Source: Poecilobothrus nobilitatus
Taxonomy: Eukaryota > Arthropoda > Insecta > Diptera > Dolichopodidae
DNA length: 64,000 nucleotides
Assembly: GCA_947095535.1 (NCBI GenBank)
Contig: OX352772.1
Coordinates: forward strand, 104,719,099-104,783,098
Reading direction: 5' to 3'
Shown: positions 35,166 through 47,780 of the stretch, one piece after another
How positions within the stretch are numbered: position 1 is the first letter of the stretch
Layout: each line of letters starts with the position of its first letter
Translations under genes and position numbers: made by a program
The notes under the pieces: model-generated
The model's database searches: none
Told to the model about the DNA's origin: nothing
Seen by the model: only the letters and a program-made list of their open reading frames with translations

Positions 35166-35199
35166 ATCTTTATGTAGGATTTAAAAAACCAGTTTGCAC

Positions 35200-35770
35200 T
35201 TTTTCTTTTAATTTTTAAAAATAGTTTTAAAATTTTAAAGAAACGTAGTTAGACTTATTTTGTTCTGTTTTCATTTTTCTCCTTAAATTTTATAAAGCAT
35301 TTATCCTTATTATTTTCATATGCGCCTATTACTTAAGCTAAGTATACATCTATAAGAAGTAAATCTGTACCACGTTAGATATTTTTGATTTCCTGTTTAT
35401 TCATTTTTTTTTTTCAACATTCTTACATAACAATTAATTAATGGTTTTTCTTTCCTCTTCTTTAAATACTTCATGAAAAAGACAAAAGAAAAACACAAGA
35501 AATTTGCAAGCAAAAAAAAAGCATTTTTTCTTACTATTTCCATGTTTACCTATTACTTAAAACAAGTATACAATCCTTATAAACAACAAGACTTGTCTGA
35601 CGGTTGCCACCGTCTGTGTGACCTACTTTTATGACATTAACTAACTTGCGGTTTGCCCTAATTACGGTTTGACCTACTTTCAGGTGACCTTGACTTAATG
35701 ACCTGTCTGGCCCAAGTGCCTACCTATCTACTTACGTCCTCAACGATCAACCTATTAAAAGAACAGATTG
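35200..35770. other. No gene recognised; local GC-richer block 35595-35760
   Basis: 35595-35760 (cttgtctgacggttgccacc ... cctaccta) is clearly less AT-rich than its flanks and has repeated 'tgacct' words. It directly precedes a LINE fragment and may belong to that element or to an LTR. No ORF. Confidence 0.4.
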
Positions 35771-35774
35771 TATT

Positions 35775-36065
35775 TATGATTTGTGACTGATCCTTGATAG
35801 CAGATTAGATTTCAAGAGTCACTAAAACTCCCAATAAATAAAGCTAACTCAACTCTTGGATTTATTATGGGTTGGCCAAAAGAGTTTTCTGATCCCTATA
35901 TCACTAAGCAACTTTTCATTACTTATGTAAGACCTATACTTGAATACTGAAGCCAAGAATGGTCTCCATATCATGATATAGGGATTTCGATCATGATAGG
36001 GTATTGATTCAGTTCAAAAAGTATACCAGATCAGTCTCAATAGCATGTGATAATACCAGATCGGT
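35775..36065 (+). pseudogene. LINE reverse transcriptase thumb fragment
   Basis: Reads LDSRLDFKSH, INKANSTLGFIMGWPKEFSD and PYITKQLFITYVRPILEY across frameshifts, then EWSPYHDIG and IDSVQKVYQISLNS. This is the conserved post-palm segment of Jockey/CR1-type LINEs (LGV-LD-x-L-x-F-x-x-H ... RP-x-LEY-x-S-x-x-W-S-P). Isolated fragment. Confidence 0.75.
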
Positions 36066-36129
36066 CTAAATAGCATTTGAGACTTGATCAGATTTAAACT
36101 TAAAATCGTATGTTGACATTGAGTTGAGA

Positions 36130-37550
36130 TAAAATTGAAAGAAAAATTAGTACAAAAACATATTGAATGCAGCCATTTTCTGATTTTTGTACTAGTTGTT
36201 TTTTAATTAAAATTTGATATACGTCAAAATTTGAAATAAAAAATCAAAATATTTGTACATATTTACTTCTAACCATCTTCTAAATTTAACTTTTTATTAA
36301 TTTTAAAATATAAATAACTTAGTTAGGTATATAGTTATAAGTATAATTATTTTAATTATACTTAATATTTTATGAATATTTTAGAATATTTCATTATTCC
36401 ATCCAGTACTATTTTTTACTTTTTAGTAAAAATATTCTTCTAAACAAAAAAAAAAAAAATAAAAACAAACGATTTCCGTTACATTTTACAATTCTTAAGA
36501 AATATTATGTTCAGTATACTTAATACATAATTAGTAGAATATAATTAAATTAAAAATAAGTATATATGTATCTCTTATAAATGATAATTAATATCATATT
36601 GTAATAGCTATATAATAAAATATGTATATATATATAACGAAATATGAATAATAAATGACTTAGTGGATGCCCTATACTCCTCATAGGAATGGCAAGGCAA
36701 AAAAACAGCAATAAAAAAATGTTGTTGGCGTTCAAATATTATGTGTTGAATTATTCTTTATGATATTTAAAAATTACATTTCAAAATTACTTAAAGCTAT
36801 AAATGGCTATAAAGCACATTATTGGATTTCTCAGATGAGAAATCAAAAATAAAAATGGAATTTTCTGCCCTTTAAAACTATTTGGAAAAATCAAATATGA
36901 ATTGTTAAAATAAAAACATTGAAATTTTAAATTTAAAATGTCTCGCAACTATCTGTTTGCGTAGATAGCTCTTTACTATATTGGCCTCGCAAATAATTAG
37001 TTACCTTTAGCATGTTTCTGTTACCTTTACCTTTAGCATGTTTATTGCTATACATCTTACACTTTGTATTAAAAAGATTCTCATTTTAATTCTAATACCC
37101 CATTTTTTGGCCAATCCATCTGTACATATATACATGTATAAAAAAATTCATATTGGCCATATCAGAAAATTATGCCACAAAAATAAAAATAACATTTCTG
37201 GTATAAATGAAAAAAGGAAAAATAACAGTTTTTTTTACTTTATTTTCCATTATTGTTATTGAATAATTAATATTTTTTTCTTTTCTTTTTCATTATCAAC
37301 ATAATAAAAGAAAAAAAACATAAACTTAGCTTTTTCTTTTTTATACCAATTATTATTATCTGTATTATATTTCTACATACCTGAATCCTTTTCTCCATTT
37401 TTTTCTATTGTTTTACTTCAAATGTCAAAATATTCAAAAGAGAACTCAAATTAAATTAGAAAATTTCTAAAATTAAAAATCCCATTTGCTTTCCCAAATT
37501 TCATATTCAAACCTTTTACAATGTTTTTATTTTTGAGTCGACTTTTGATT
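36130..37550. other. No gene recognised; AT-rich DNA
   Basis: Only low-complexity ORFs. A short direct repeat 'ttacctttagcatgttt' occurs at 37000-37045. Confidence 0.5.
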
Positions 37551-37555
37551 CGATC

Positions 37556-39766
37556 CATAGCTAACAATTTAAAAGGCCTGGACACTGAAATATTTTTATA
37601 TTTTTTTTATCCAAACATATAATTTTTTACGAAAATGTATATTAAGTTTTCGTTATGAAATACTTGCCCAAAAATGTCGAATTTTAATTCAAATTAAAGT
37701 TGAAATTGGAATCTCTGCTACCATCTCACAAAATTTCAGTTTTCAATTCAAAATTTTTAATATATTTTCCATAAAAAATATAGGAATAGGTTTTTTAAGA
37801 ATTTTAACATGACAACTATCAAAAAAGAATGAGTGTAAAAATTTTCCATATTTTAGTGAACATAACCTAATAATTCAAAAGCGTTACAATAAATTGTGCA
37901 CAAATTTGGTTAGTATATTTGAATTAAAATCAAGTTTTTATAATTTTAATTTAAATAAAAATAGACAAAATTATATGAAATGAAAACTTTAAACTTTATC
38001 TTTAATTCTTGTAAAAAAATTAACTTTCTACTCATATTTTTTAATGCTATATTCATAAATTGAAAATATTGATTACCAAATTCTGGGTAAGCATATTTCG
38101 TTTTTTAGGATACAGTTAATGAAAAAAAATTCATTGTATAACAGTTATGAGTATAAACTGTAGGTATTTATTTTTAAATTTATATTGGAAAATTATTTTT
38201 TAAAATTTTACTTTAAAGAATTAACTAAATAATATTTTTAAAGAATTAAATTCTTTAGTTAATAGCATCTTATATTGCCGTTTTTAATTAATTTAAATAA
38301 GATGTTTTAATAAGATAAGATTTAAATTTAAGATTTAAAATTTAAGATTTAAATTTTTAAGATTTAAATGTGAAATTCTTGGACTAAACCGTCTTTGACT
38401 TTTTCTTTTGTGTTTTTTCGATTTCCAAAAAAAAGCCTTTGAGAACATTATGAATAAGCGCCGTATAAATATCAGGTTAGCAACCGAAGGCGTATAGTTC
38501 CATATGTAAATTACATTTTTCGGAATCATGTTTTTCTTTAAATAACCCTCAAAGGCTGCGTTTGATACCAAATGTTTATTTAAAAAGAAAACTATTCGAT
38601 TATGATTTAATTTTAAACTTTCAAAATTTAATTTTAAAAATTGAAAAAATAAAATTTAAATGGCTGAAATTTAAACAAAGCTAAAAACAACAATATACTT
38701 TTGCTTTATCTGATAATAATTACCTAATTGCAATTTTTATTTTAGAATAACTATTAATTTAAATATTTAATAGATTTTAAATTTAGAATAACTATTAATA
38801 ACGATCTGTTCGTTATCTGCTTCACAGGTTTTAAAGAAGCAAATAAATAAAATAAAAGCAAATAATTTCGTTTTTCAATAGCGTGCAATTAAACTCTGAT
38901 AATAATTCTTCCTTTATCTTAAAGCAAGCTTTGTCTTTTCTTACACTCTATTAAAATTCAGAGAATGATTGTCAAAGCGGGAAATATTAAATATTATTAT
39001 TGAACAAATTCAACTTTTAAGTTAAAAAACTCAAAAATATTGTTGTAAACCATCGTAATGAAATTTTTAATTTTCGCCCATTCAAGATCTATTTATTCCA
39101 TTATTTCTAAATTTCCATCTCTTCCATCTAATTTTAATGAATTATTTTGTTTTATAATTTTAGCTATTTTTTTTTTTATGAGATATTTTTCTATTTTTTT
39201 TTTTAAATAATTTTAATGAAAAATAATATTTTTGGATATACATACGTATATTAATATATTTTTTATTTCTTAGCTGAAGTGGATTAGGCCTACAATTTAA
39301 AAAAAAATATTAAGTTAATTACCTAATTATTTAAATTATTACAATTTTACACACATAAAATATATTCCACATGTATATAAAATTCAGATTTTAGTGAACT
39401 TATTAAATTTCAATTGTCATAAAAATTAAAAATTTAAAACATAAAAATTTTGCTTACAATAATTTTTTTGCTCAGTATTGTACGAAATAAATACTCTCTT
39501 TGAAAGCATTTAAAAAACTTTTTTATATAAAAAAGTAATTGGAAGCAATTTTTTAAAATAATTTTTTACCAAATGATGTAAAAAAGATGAAATTTTAATA
39601 CCCCCTTTGGAAGAACTTAAAAAAATTCCTTGTTTTTAAGTTATATCAAAATTTGTATAGACCCCTATTTATTCCCATAAGACTACATACGTGTATTTTT
39701 ATGAAAAATATACCCCTATACAGCTTTTTTTCGTTCAGTGTCCAGGCCTTCTAAATTATTGCTATG
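37556..39766 (+). mobile_element. Unclassified TIR element E1, 2.2 kb
   Basis: Left terminus atagctaacaatttaaaagg-cctggacactgaa (37557-37590), right terminus ttcagtgtccaggccttcta-aattattgctat (39733-39765): inverted repeats of ~33 bp with core GGCCTGGACACTGAA. A second copy in opposite orientation spans 40956-49490. Matching blocks: 37580-38050 vs 48530-49045, 38110-38170 vs 46496-46555, 38335-38580 vs 46115-46380, 39050-39130 vs 45775-45900, 39290-39760 vs 40960-41460. No transposase recognised; non-autonomous. Confidence 0.8.
38335..38571 (-). CDS. Conserved open block in E1, possible captured exon
   Basis: The minus strand is open from 38571 to 38335 (78 aa): SNAAFEGYLKKNMIPKNV, WNYTPSVANLIFIRR, then KAFFWKSKKHKRKSQRR and PRISH. 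The same frame runs through E2 (46165-46375), with ~20 substitutions, no indels over ~200 bp and one stop. GC content is higher than the rest of the element. Not recognised. Substitutions are mixed silent and replacement, so current selection is not shown. Confidence 0.35.
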   Translation of the reverse strand: MVSNAAFEGYLKKNMIPKNVIYIWNYTPSVANLIFIRRLFIMFSKAFFWKSKKHKRKSQRRFSPRISHLNLKNLNLKF

Positions 39767-39824
39767 AGAAGTGAGAACTCAAACGTAAATCCACATAGTG
39801 TAGCTTTTAAAAATATTTGTTCGT

Positions 39825-39945
39825 ATATGCATAGTAATAATAATAATAATTTGTAATAATAATAGTAATAATAATAATAATAGTAATAATAATAATAATA
39901 ATAGTAATAATAATAATAAAAAAAAATAATAATAATAGCTGGCTA
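39825..39945. repeat. (AAT)n microsatellite
   Basis: About 110 bp of taa/tag trinucleotides (tagtaataataataataa...). A weaker stretch continues at 40025-40075. Confidence 0.9.
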
Positions 39946-40134
39946 CAGTGGAGCTATCTTTAGTTATATCATACAAGAAAGGTGTTATATACTGCTGCAT
40001 GTTGTAATTCACTGATGGCCCTGACTCTGTAGTAAAATAATAATAATATTAATAAGAATACTAATACCAATAATAACAGCCGCTACAGTATCTGTGGGGG
40101 TTGCCTTCAATAATTACCTCATGTAGTAAGGTGT

Positions 40135-40195
40135 TATATATATATATATTATATATATATATATACTATAATATATATATATATATATATTACAT
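40135..40195. repeat. (AT)n microsatellite
   Basis: Runs of tatata with two interruptions, ~55 bp. Confidence 0.85.
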
Positions 40196-40199
40196 GTTG

Positions 40200-40955
40200 T
40201 GACTGGTGCAACAGCTATAGTCACTGTTAGCAAAATAGTAATAATAATAGGCGAATTCATTGTTTCCCTACAGTCCCACTCCCAATTCAATTCATTCATG
40301 TTTCCGTATCCATTTCCTATCCCTACCAATATACTGCGTTCGCAGGTAAGGGTTTCATCCCATTATATTAGCTAAAGGGGGAGGTGGGTTTAGTCAGTAA
40401 GAATCTGACACTACAAATGAGGAAATTCTTGGTGTCTTTGGAAGATTCCCACCTCCTTTAGAAAAAAAAAAGTACATATTTGTATGTATGTTAATATAAA
40501 ATAAAATCAATAAAAAAAAAAAACAATTTGAAAAAATCAATTATGAACAGAATGAATGAAAAAATAATTATTTGTTGTTTTTTTCTTATGAGTTTTGTTC
40601 TTTCCTTTTACCACCGCCTATATAATATCATACTTTGAAAAAATAAAAATATTTCCATTTCGACTTCTTTATATATGTTATATGTTCTTTAGTTTTACGA
40701 AACTTAAATTATGTATCGCAAAACTCTTCAAAACATTTAAGTCTAACAGCGGCCTTATAAAATTTGAGATATGTTGGTAAATATTTTATAAAAACAAACA
40801 TTAAATGAAAATGGGTATTATGTAGTCATTAGAAATTTTTTTTAAGAAAAATAAAAATATTTAAGAAATGTAATATAAATTATTTAAAGATAAAAATTTT
40901 TCCTCACACTGCATGAAGATTTTTGCCCTAATGCATTTGAACGCTTATGTGTACT
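40200..40955. other. Spacer between E1 and E2, no gene
   Basis: Holds the 30-bp match to 1181-1210 at 40539-40568 and otherwise AT-rich sequence. 40250-40460 is slightly richer in GC, with no supported ORF. Confidence 0.4.
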
Positions 40956-42619
40956 CATAGCTAACAATAATTTAGAAGGCCTGGACACTGAACGAAAAAA
41001 AGCGGTATAGGGGTCTATTTTTCATGAAAATACACGTACTTATGGGGAAAAATAGGGGTCTATTACAAATTTTGAAATAACTCAAAAACAATTAATTTTT
41101 TTTAAGTTCTTTCAAAGGAGGTATTAAAATTTCATCTTTTTTACATTATTTGGTAAAAAATAATTTTAAAAAATTTAATTTTTTCATTGATAAATATTAA
41201 TTTTAAAAAATTGCTTCCAATTACTTTTTTATAAGTTTTTTAAAAGCTTTGAAAGAGAGCATTTATTTCGTATAATACTGAGCAAAAAAATTATTGCAAG
41301 CAACATAATTTTTATGACAATTGAAATTTAATAAGTTCAGTAAAATCTGAATTTATGCGTAAATTGTTTGTAAAATTGCAATAATTTAAAGAATTAGGTA
41401 CTTAATTAACTTAATATTTTTTTTTAAATGGTAGGCCTAAGTAGTCCACTTCAACTAAGAAATGAAAAGTAAGTATTACTTAAGTATTACTTATACAAAT
41501 CTAATCATATTATTTGCCACTTATATACTAACTTTAATATATTCATTAGCATATACTAACCTATAAGTAGATATTATTAACAATAAATATTTATATCTTC
41601 ACTTACCGTATATTTTACCATATATTTTAATTCATCTCATATTAGTAGTAAATTTTCTGATCTTTATTTCATTATTATTGCGAGGTACTAACTCATTGAT
41701 AACATCATTTAATTTTTTATTTAAATCAATTCACATATTTTTAAATCTATATATTATTTATACTAATCTATTCATAATAATATCTGCCAATTCTATCGCA
41801 ACTAAAATATATTTATTAAAATATTTTTCTAATTTCTACAAAAATAGCATTAACATATTATATAAAGCAATATATAACTTCTACAAAAATAGCAACATAT
41901 TATATAAAGCAGCATATTATATAAAGCAACATATTATAATATAAAAAATCTTTGAATCATTATTTTTTTTTTATTAATACTATGTACTAACTTATTTAAC
42001 ACTGTATTAAATTATTTATTAGTACGTTTTAACACTAGTGATTTACTGACCTTAATTTTAATTTTTGATTTTAAACTTGCACATAAAAACACTGAACTTT
42101 CATTATTTTCATATAAATTAGTTTTTAAAATTGCACTATTCTTTTTAGGTAAAAAGTTTAAAAAATTACTATTTATTTATATTTACACACTCACTACACT
42201 TTCATTAGTCGTTTATTATTTTTATATTTTTTTATTCTTCACTAATTTAAAAATTCAATATTCACATTTTAAACGCGATAAATTTTTTTATATACTAGTT
42301 TTTTTTTATATAGTATCGGAAACATATGTTATTTATTATGTTAATCAATGGTTTATGTATTAACTAATTTTATTTACGATATTCAACTTTTATTATATAA
42401 TTTCTGTTTTTTTGTTCAATATGCTAATTATTTGTTTTGTTTTTTTTCGATTAATTGTATCTCTTCGTTATTCTAGTTATCTTTTAAATAATATATTAAT
42501 TAACGTTGATAATGGATAAGAATTTTCTAAAATTTAAAGATTTATTAAATATAGATCATTCAGTAGGGTTGAGTCATAATATATTGCAAAAATGTAAAAC
42601 TATACAAATATCTTATACT

Positions 42620-43370
42620 TAAACATTCAAACTTTACGTGGTAAATTAAATAATTTAGAATGCTTAATAAACTCATTCCAATATAAAATACATATTGTAG
42701 TATTAACTGAGATCTGGTTAACGCAGCCTGAAAATAAATTTTATAATATGATGGGCTATACGGGCTTCTTTTCTAATAGGGACAATGCTTATGGAGGAGC
42801 TGCCATCTATGTAATAAATGAAATTAGCAGCTCTTTAATTTTTCAGGAAAAATTTCATAATAGTAGTTTTTTGGTTGTGAAACTGCCAAAGTTAAATATG
42901 CATATCGTAGCGGTAGAATTCTGTAATTTTGGGTGACTTCAATATAAATATCTTAAATGACAGTCACAGTGAAGTGAAACATTATACCGAAATGCTCTTA
43001 TCGAACGGGTTTATATGTAATAAAATATCATTAGATTATGCACAAGAATAGGGAATACTTCAAAAACTATAATAGATCATTGTATTACAGATATGGTTAA
43101 TTTTACCTACAATTTAAATGTATCAGATGTAGCATTGTCAGATCATAGAATGTTGCTTCTAAATTTTAGTTATATTCCTATTCCAGAACGATCGGCCAAA
43201 GTTACGAAAATCATTCTTTATTACAATGCGTTAGGCAATGATCGCTTCTGGGATAGCCTGGACGATTTCGTAAATTTGGATGATTTGTTATTTAATCTAA
43301 ACTTATTGATTACAAAGTATACAAAAACTATTTCATTGAGGGTAAAGAAAAAACACGAATAGATAACGAG
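42620..43370 (+). pseudogene. LINE endonuclease relic
   Basis: Reads ECLINSFQYKIHIVVLTEIW-L (catalytic TE-x-WL), 42748-42936 with GGAAIYVINEISSSLIFQ, a frameshift, GDFNINILN-type sequence near 42930-42960, and 43093-43362 with NVSDVALSDHRMLLLNFSY (SDH box). Broken by at least three frameshifts. Confidence 0.8.
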
Positions 43371-43663
43371 GGATATTTTAAAACTTATAAAAATTCGGGA
43401 CTCATTTTTTAAGTACTCGAAAAAATACCCAAATGATAGCCGCGTGCAATATTTATTCAAAGAGTTTAAAAAAAAGTTAGGAGCAAAATTGATAAGAAAA
43501 AATTTTATTCGGGTTTAATAGATAGAAATCCTACCAGCGGGAGAAACCTGTGGGATGTATACAAACAGGTCATATTGAATAGGGATAGGGATACTTTGAT
43601 ACAATAAATCTACTTGAATATGATAATAAATTAATTTCAGATAAGGGTGATATTGCAGAAACA

Positions 43664-45240
43664 ATGAATGGTTTTTTCACAAAATTTGTAAGTCAACTAA
43701 ATATTCCTCTCGACCGGATTGATAGATCATATCTTAACTCATTTACTCATAATATAAGTTCGCATTTTGAACTGAGTCCTACAAATAATGAGGAAGTAAT
43801 GAGCATAATGAAATCTTGTATATCAGCTAAAATAGTATATCAGCTAATTGTATTACAAGATTATATATCAGCTAAAATAGTATCTAAATTTTCGGATCGT
43901 CTTGTACCAATAATATCTAAATTTGTTAACAAATCGTTTGAATCGGGTGTCTATCCAAGCTCGTTAAAATTGGCTATAGTCACACCGATTTGTAAAAAGG
44001 GCAGCAAATTAGATCCAAATAATTATCGGCCTATTTCGGTTTTAACTATGGTCTCAAAAATTTTTGAAAATATAATTAAAATTCGATTAACACATTATCT
44101 TAGTACGAATGGAGTCCTTTCTGAGTTTCAATTTGGTTTTGAACAGAACTCAAATACTGTAGCTCCTTGCCTTGAGTTAAGCGCGTTTATCACTAAAAGT
44201 ATGGATGAAAAAAAGTACACGGCTTGTGTCTTTCTAGACTTGAAAACAGCGTTCGACTTGGCCTTAAAATTGGCCTATTTTAAGTCTTACTTAGTTGATC
44301 GTAATCAAAGGGTGAGTATTGAAACATTTTTAAGTAGTAAAAAAGAAATTAGTAAAGGGGTTTCTCAGGGATCTATTTTAGGGCCAGACTTATTTAAAAT
44401 ATATATTAACTATATGGCGTCATTAAATCTTAAAAGAATAGTTCAACTGTACGAAGATGATACTGTAATAAAATATACATGCGACAGTGAAGCAGAGATA
44501 AGAAATGCTATAGTCTACGATCTAGGAGTTGTTAACGTGTGGCTTACTAAACATCGCCTACTTCTTAACGCAAACAAATCCAAAATTATGTTCTATGAAA
44601 ATAAAACTTTTAGTAGCAGTGAAATTATTTTTAACAACCAAAGATTGAAATTGTTAAATCTTTTAACTATCTGGGGCTTGTTATAGATAGTAAAGTCAAA
44701 TGGCGTGATCATACAGAATCAAAACATCTCAAAAAAAAATATCTCCCTACGTTTTTATTTTAAAGAGGTTGACAAAGTATGTAAATAAGAAATATCTATT
44801 CTGTATTTATTCCTCGTTTATCGTTTCAAACTTAGTCTACGTAAATCCTATTTGGAATAGATCGTCTGCTATATACCTAACAAGATTAGTTATTCTTAAC
44901 AAAAAGGCTATTAAAATAATAAACAATCTTCCTACAACGCATTCTTCTAATTTACTCTATAGTGATAAATATCTTAGTCTAGTAAACATGGGAAAAAAGG
45001 AACTCTACATAATTGCTTTCAAAATTATTAATAACTTAATCAAGCACAACTTTATTCTAAATAGAAATATAAACATACACACTTATAACACAAGGAATAA
45101 ATCCAACTTTTATTTATCAATTTTCAAAACAGATAAACAAAAAACAGTTGCTTATATAATTGCTTAAAGCTTTACAATGAGCTACCACCCTCGATAAAAG
45201 AAATTAATAACATAGTAATTTTTAAAAGGAAAGTGAAAGA
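43664..45240 (+). pseudogene. LINE reverse transcriptase and C-terminal part
   Basis: 43664-44686 is open for 340 codons: LKLAIVTPICKKGSKLDPNN, YRPISVLTMVSKIFENIIK, YTACVFLDLKTAFD followed by an in-frame deletion of the region after palm A. Then come SQGSILGPDLFKIYIN and the catalytic box altered to LYEDDT (Ala to Glu). A stop follows, then 44769-45167 with VYVNPIWNRSSAIYLTRL and NTRNKSNFYLSIFKTD. A short internal duplication repeats YISAKIV (43819/43863). Non-functional. Confidence 0.85.
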
Positions 45241-46164
45241 ACTACTAACCAGTTCTTGATAAGGTTTTTATCATAGAATAATAATTAACTTGTTATTTAG
45301 AAGTAGTACTAACCTAAAGCTTAAACTAGATTTAAATTTGCTAAGATAATTTACACTAACATACTAAACAAAACTAGAGAAAAAATAAATAAAAAATAAA
45401 AAACTTTAAAAATAATAAACTTTAAACTTTAAAAATCAAAAAAATGATCATATTTTACACATAATTTTCGTTATTTTAAACAATTCTACATACATATTTA
45501 TTGTTAACTTTTTAAATTTTAATGCTAATTCAATGCTTGTTTGCACTTTATGTATATATATTTTTTTCTTTTTTTTAAACTTGCACTTATGTATATATTT
45601 TTTTCTAAAATTATAAAACCAGACAGCGTTTAGCGCTTAGGTCGATGACTTTATATAATCTTTGTTGTTGTTAAATGGAATTAAGTTTATATTAAATAAA
45701 TAATAATGAAAAAAAAAAAATATATTAATACACGTCCAAAAATAATATTTTTCATTCAAATTATTGTAAATAAAAAATAAAAAAATATCACAAATTAAGA
45801 TGGAAGAGAAAGAAATTTAGAAATAATGAAATAAACAGATCTTCGACGGGCGAAAATTAAAAATTACATTACGATGGTTTACAACAATATTTTTAAGTTT
45901 TTTTAAAAGTTGAATTTGTTCAATAATATTTAATTAACAGATCGTTATTAATAGTTATTCTAAATTTAAAATCTATTAAATATTTAAATTAATAGTTATT
46001 CTAAAATAAAAATTACAATTAAGTAATTATTATCAGATTTTTTTTCAATTTTTAAAATTAAATTTTGAAATTTTGAAAGTTTAAAATTAAATCATCATTG
46101 CAAGTTTCGGATCTCTTTTTAAATAAACATTCAGGGTAATTGGAGAAAATACTGGGAGCTGCAT

Positions 46165-46375
46165 TTGGTATCAAACGCAGCCTTTGAGGGTTATTTAAAG
46201 AAAAACATGATTCCGTAAAATGTAGTTAACATATGGAACTACACGCCTCCGGTTGCCAACCCAATATTAATACGGCCCGTATCCACAATGTTCTCAAAGG
46301 CTTTTTTTTGGAAATCGAAAAAACCCAAAAGAAAAAGTCGAAGGCTGTTTAATCCAAGAATTTCACATGTTTTAA
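46165..46375 (+). pseudogene. E2 copy of the possible captured exon
   Basis: The plus strand reads SNAAFEGYLKKNMIP, a stop, NVVNIWNYTPPVANPILIRP, TMFSKAFFWKSKKPKRKSR and NPRISHV, colinear with E1 38571-38345 without indels. See that entry. Confidence 0.35.
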
Positions 46376-46600
46376 ACATCTTATTTAAATTAATTAAAAA
46401 AGGTAAATTAATTAAATAACTAAATAATTTAATTCTTTAAAAATATTATTTAGTTAGTTCTTTAAAGTAAAATTTTAAAAAATAATTTTCCAATATAAAT
46501 TTACAAATAAATACCTACAGTTTACACTCATAACTATTATACAATGAATTTTTTTTTATTAACAGATTTGTAATTTTTAACAAATTTTTAAGAAAAAAAA

Positions 46601-46775
46601 ATATTTGATTTGAATGAAAAAAGTACAATATTATTGAATTTATGATGCATAAATAATATATGTACATATGTATGTATCATAATATTTGATTTGAATGAAA
46701 AAAGTGCAATATTATTGAATTTATGATGCATAAATAATACCTACATATTATGTATGTATCATAATATTAATTTTG
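46601..46775 (+). repeat. Tandem duplication, ~87-bp unit
   Basis: Two units starting 'tttgatttgaatgaaaaaag' (46601 and 46687) and ending 'gtatgtatcataatatt', differing by a few bases. Lies inside the second insertion in E2. Confidence 0.85.
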
Positions 46776-46959
46776 ATGCAAAATTCAACAAATAATTTTG
46801 TGAATTGCATGAAAATTATTTTGTACATTTATTATAAATTTTAAAAATCTACCCTTAAATTTTATTCTTAAAAGAATTTCAAAAATACGTACATATGTAC
46901 TTGTTTTTTACTGGTTTACAATTCAATTTTTAAAATAACAAGGTAGAATGTAAACCAAC

Positions 46960-47780
46960 GGTTTTTAAAAGCGCACATATCCAAAACTCAATATAAACTA
47001 TTTAGAATTGTGACTTGCACAAAAATTTGAAAATTTCATGTAATAAAAAACGTGAAAATAGGACATTTTTGAAATTTTGAGGGGCCGTAAGTCCGGAATC
47101 CTTTATAACTAAGAAAAACCGTTACCACACGTAAAAATATATTATTGAACCTTTAATTTTCATGTTTTGTCAAAAAAAACTTTTTACAGGTCCCTAAGTT
47201 ACAGGTGTCTAAAAATAGCAAATTTTCAATTTTTGAGGCCTAATAACTCTTAAAGAGGGGGTACTACCAAAAACTTTTCTGAGGAAACTTATACTAATTC
47301 TAAAAGTTCTTTCTTGTCTCAAAATTTCAAACCTCTATCTAAAAGCGTTGCGGAGTTATGAAAGTAGAAAAATCATGCAAAATTTGGTTTTCACATAACG
47401 GTAAATTTAAATACTAAATTTAAAAAAATTGTATAATTTGGGTATTAATTTACAAAGCTAAAAAAAATACCTGTCGAATGACGTTTTCAGATAATCTTAA
47501 GCAGAACATAAGATATATGCATTTAATAATAGGGCTTTTTCAAAGTTTGAGGGCCTGTAGCTCCGTAATGGATGGGGCTACATAAAAAAATTGTTCCACA
47601 AAATTATTTTGTTTTATGAGACTTATCCATGGTTAGAATTTTTTTTCTCTATCTTTAACGGTGTAGAAGTTTTGTAAACAGACGGACGGACGGACGGACG
47701 GACGGACGGACGGACGGACAGAGTGAAACTAATAAGCACATTTTTTCAAAAATTTTTTGGAAATGTACTAAAAATACAAA
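46960..47780 (+). repeat. Dispersed repeat with GGCCTGTAGCTCCGTAA modules, longer copy
   Basis: Same family as 360-1040. Three sub-modules share a pattern 'ttttgagg(g)gcc-gtaa--tcc': at 47075 (ggggccgtaagtccggaatc), 47235 (gaggcctaataactctt) and 47550 (gagggcctgtagctccgtaa). Each is followed by 'acataacgg'- or 'tatctttaacggtgtag'-like sequence. Ends in an ACGG tract. No ORF. Confidence 0.65.
47680..47721 (+). repeat. (ACGG)n microsatellite
   Basis: Nine consecutive acgg/gacg units, then 'acagagtgaaactaataa'. It sits at the end of the preceding repeat family and is probably part of it. Confidence 0.9.

Larger units (their letters stand above)
22440..35170. mobile_element. Polinton/Maverick remnant, heavily rearranged
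   Basis: It contains penton-like, major capsid and protease sequence on + (22476-25920), and integrase and protein-primed DNA polymerase B on - (32165-35165). Every gene has stops or frameshifts. Removing the LINE (1.4 kb) and P-type element (4.35 kb) leaves ~7 kb, about half a typical Polinton (15-20 kb). The integrase core is mostly missing, and no packaging ATPase or long Polinton TIRs were recognised. Boundaries are approximate. Confidence 0.85.
41468..45717 (+). mobile_element. LINE insertion in E2 (Jockey/CR1-like)
   Basis: E2 homology stops at ~41467 and resumes at ~45718, directly after an A-run (aatgaaaaaaaaaaaa). The first kilobase is AT-rich with no recognisable ORF1. ORF2 relics start near 42620 and run to 45260, followed by a ~450-bp 3' UTR. 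A duplicated target near 'aaatgaaaa' on both sides is possible. Confidence 0.8.

Noticed and set aside
39779..40012. 77-aa leucine-rich ORF
   Set aside because: Poly-leucine comes from the (AAT)n microsatellite read backwards.
40114..40329. 71-aa minus ORF with MVGIGNGYGNMNELNWEW start
   Set aside because: Short, ends in the (AT)n tract, no recognised domain; likely chance in a slightly GC-richer patch.
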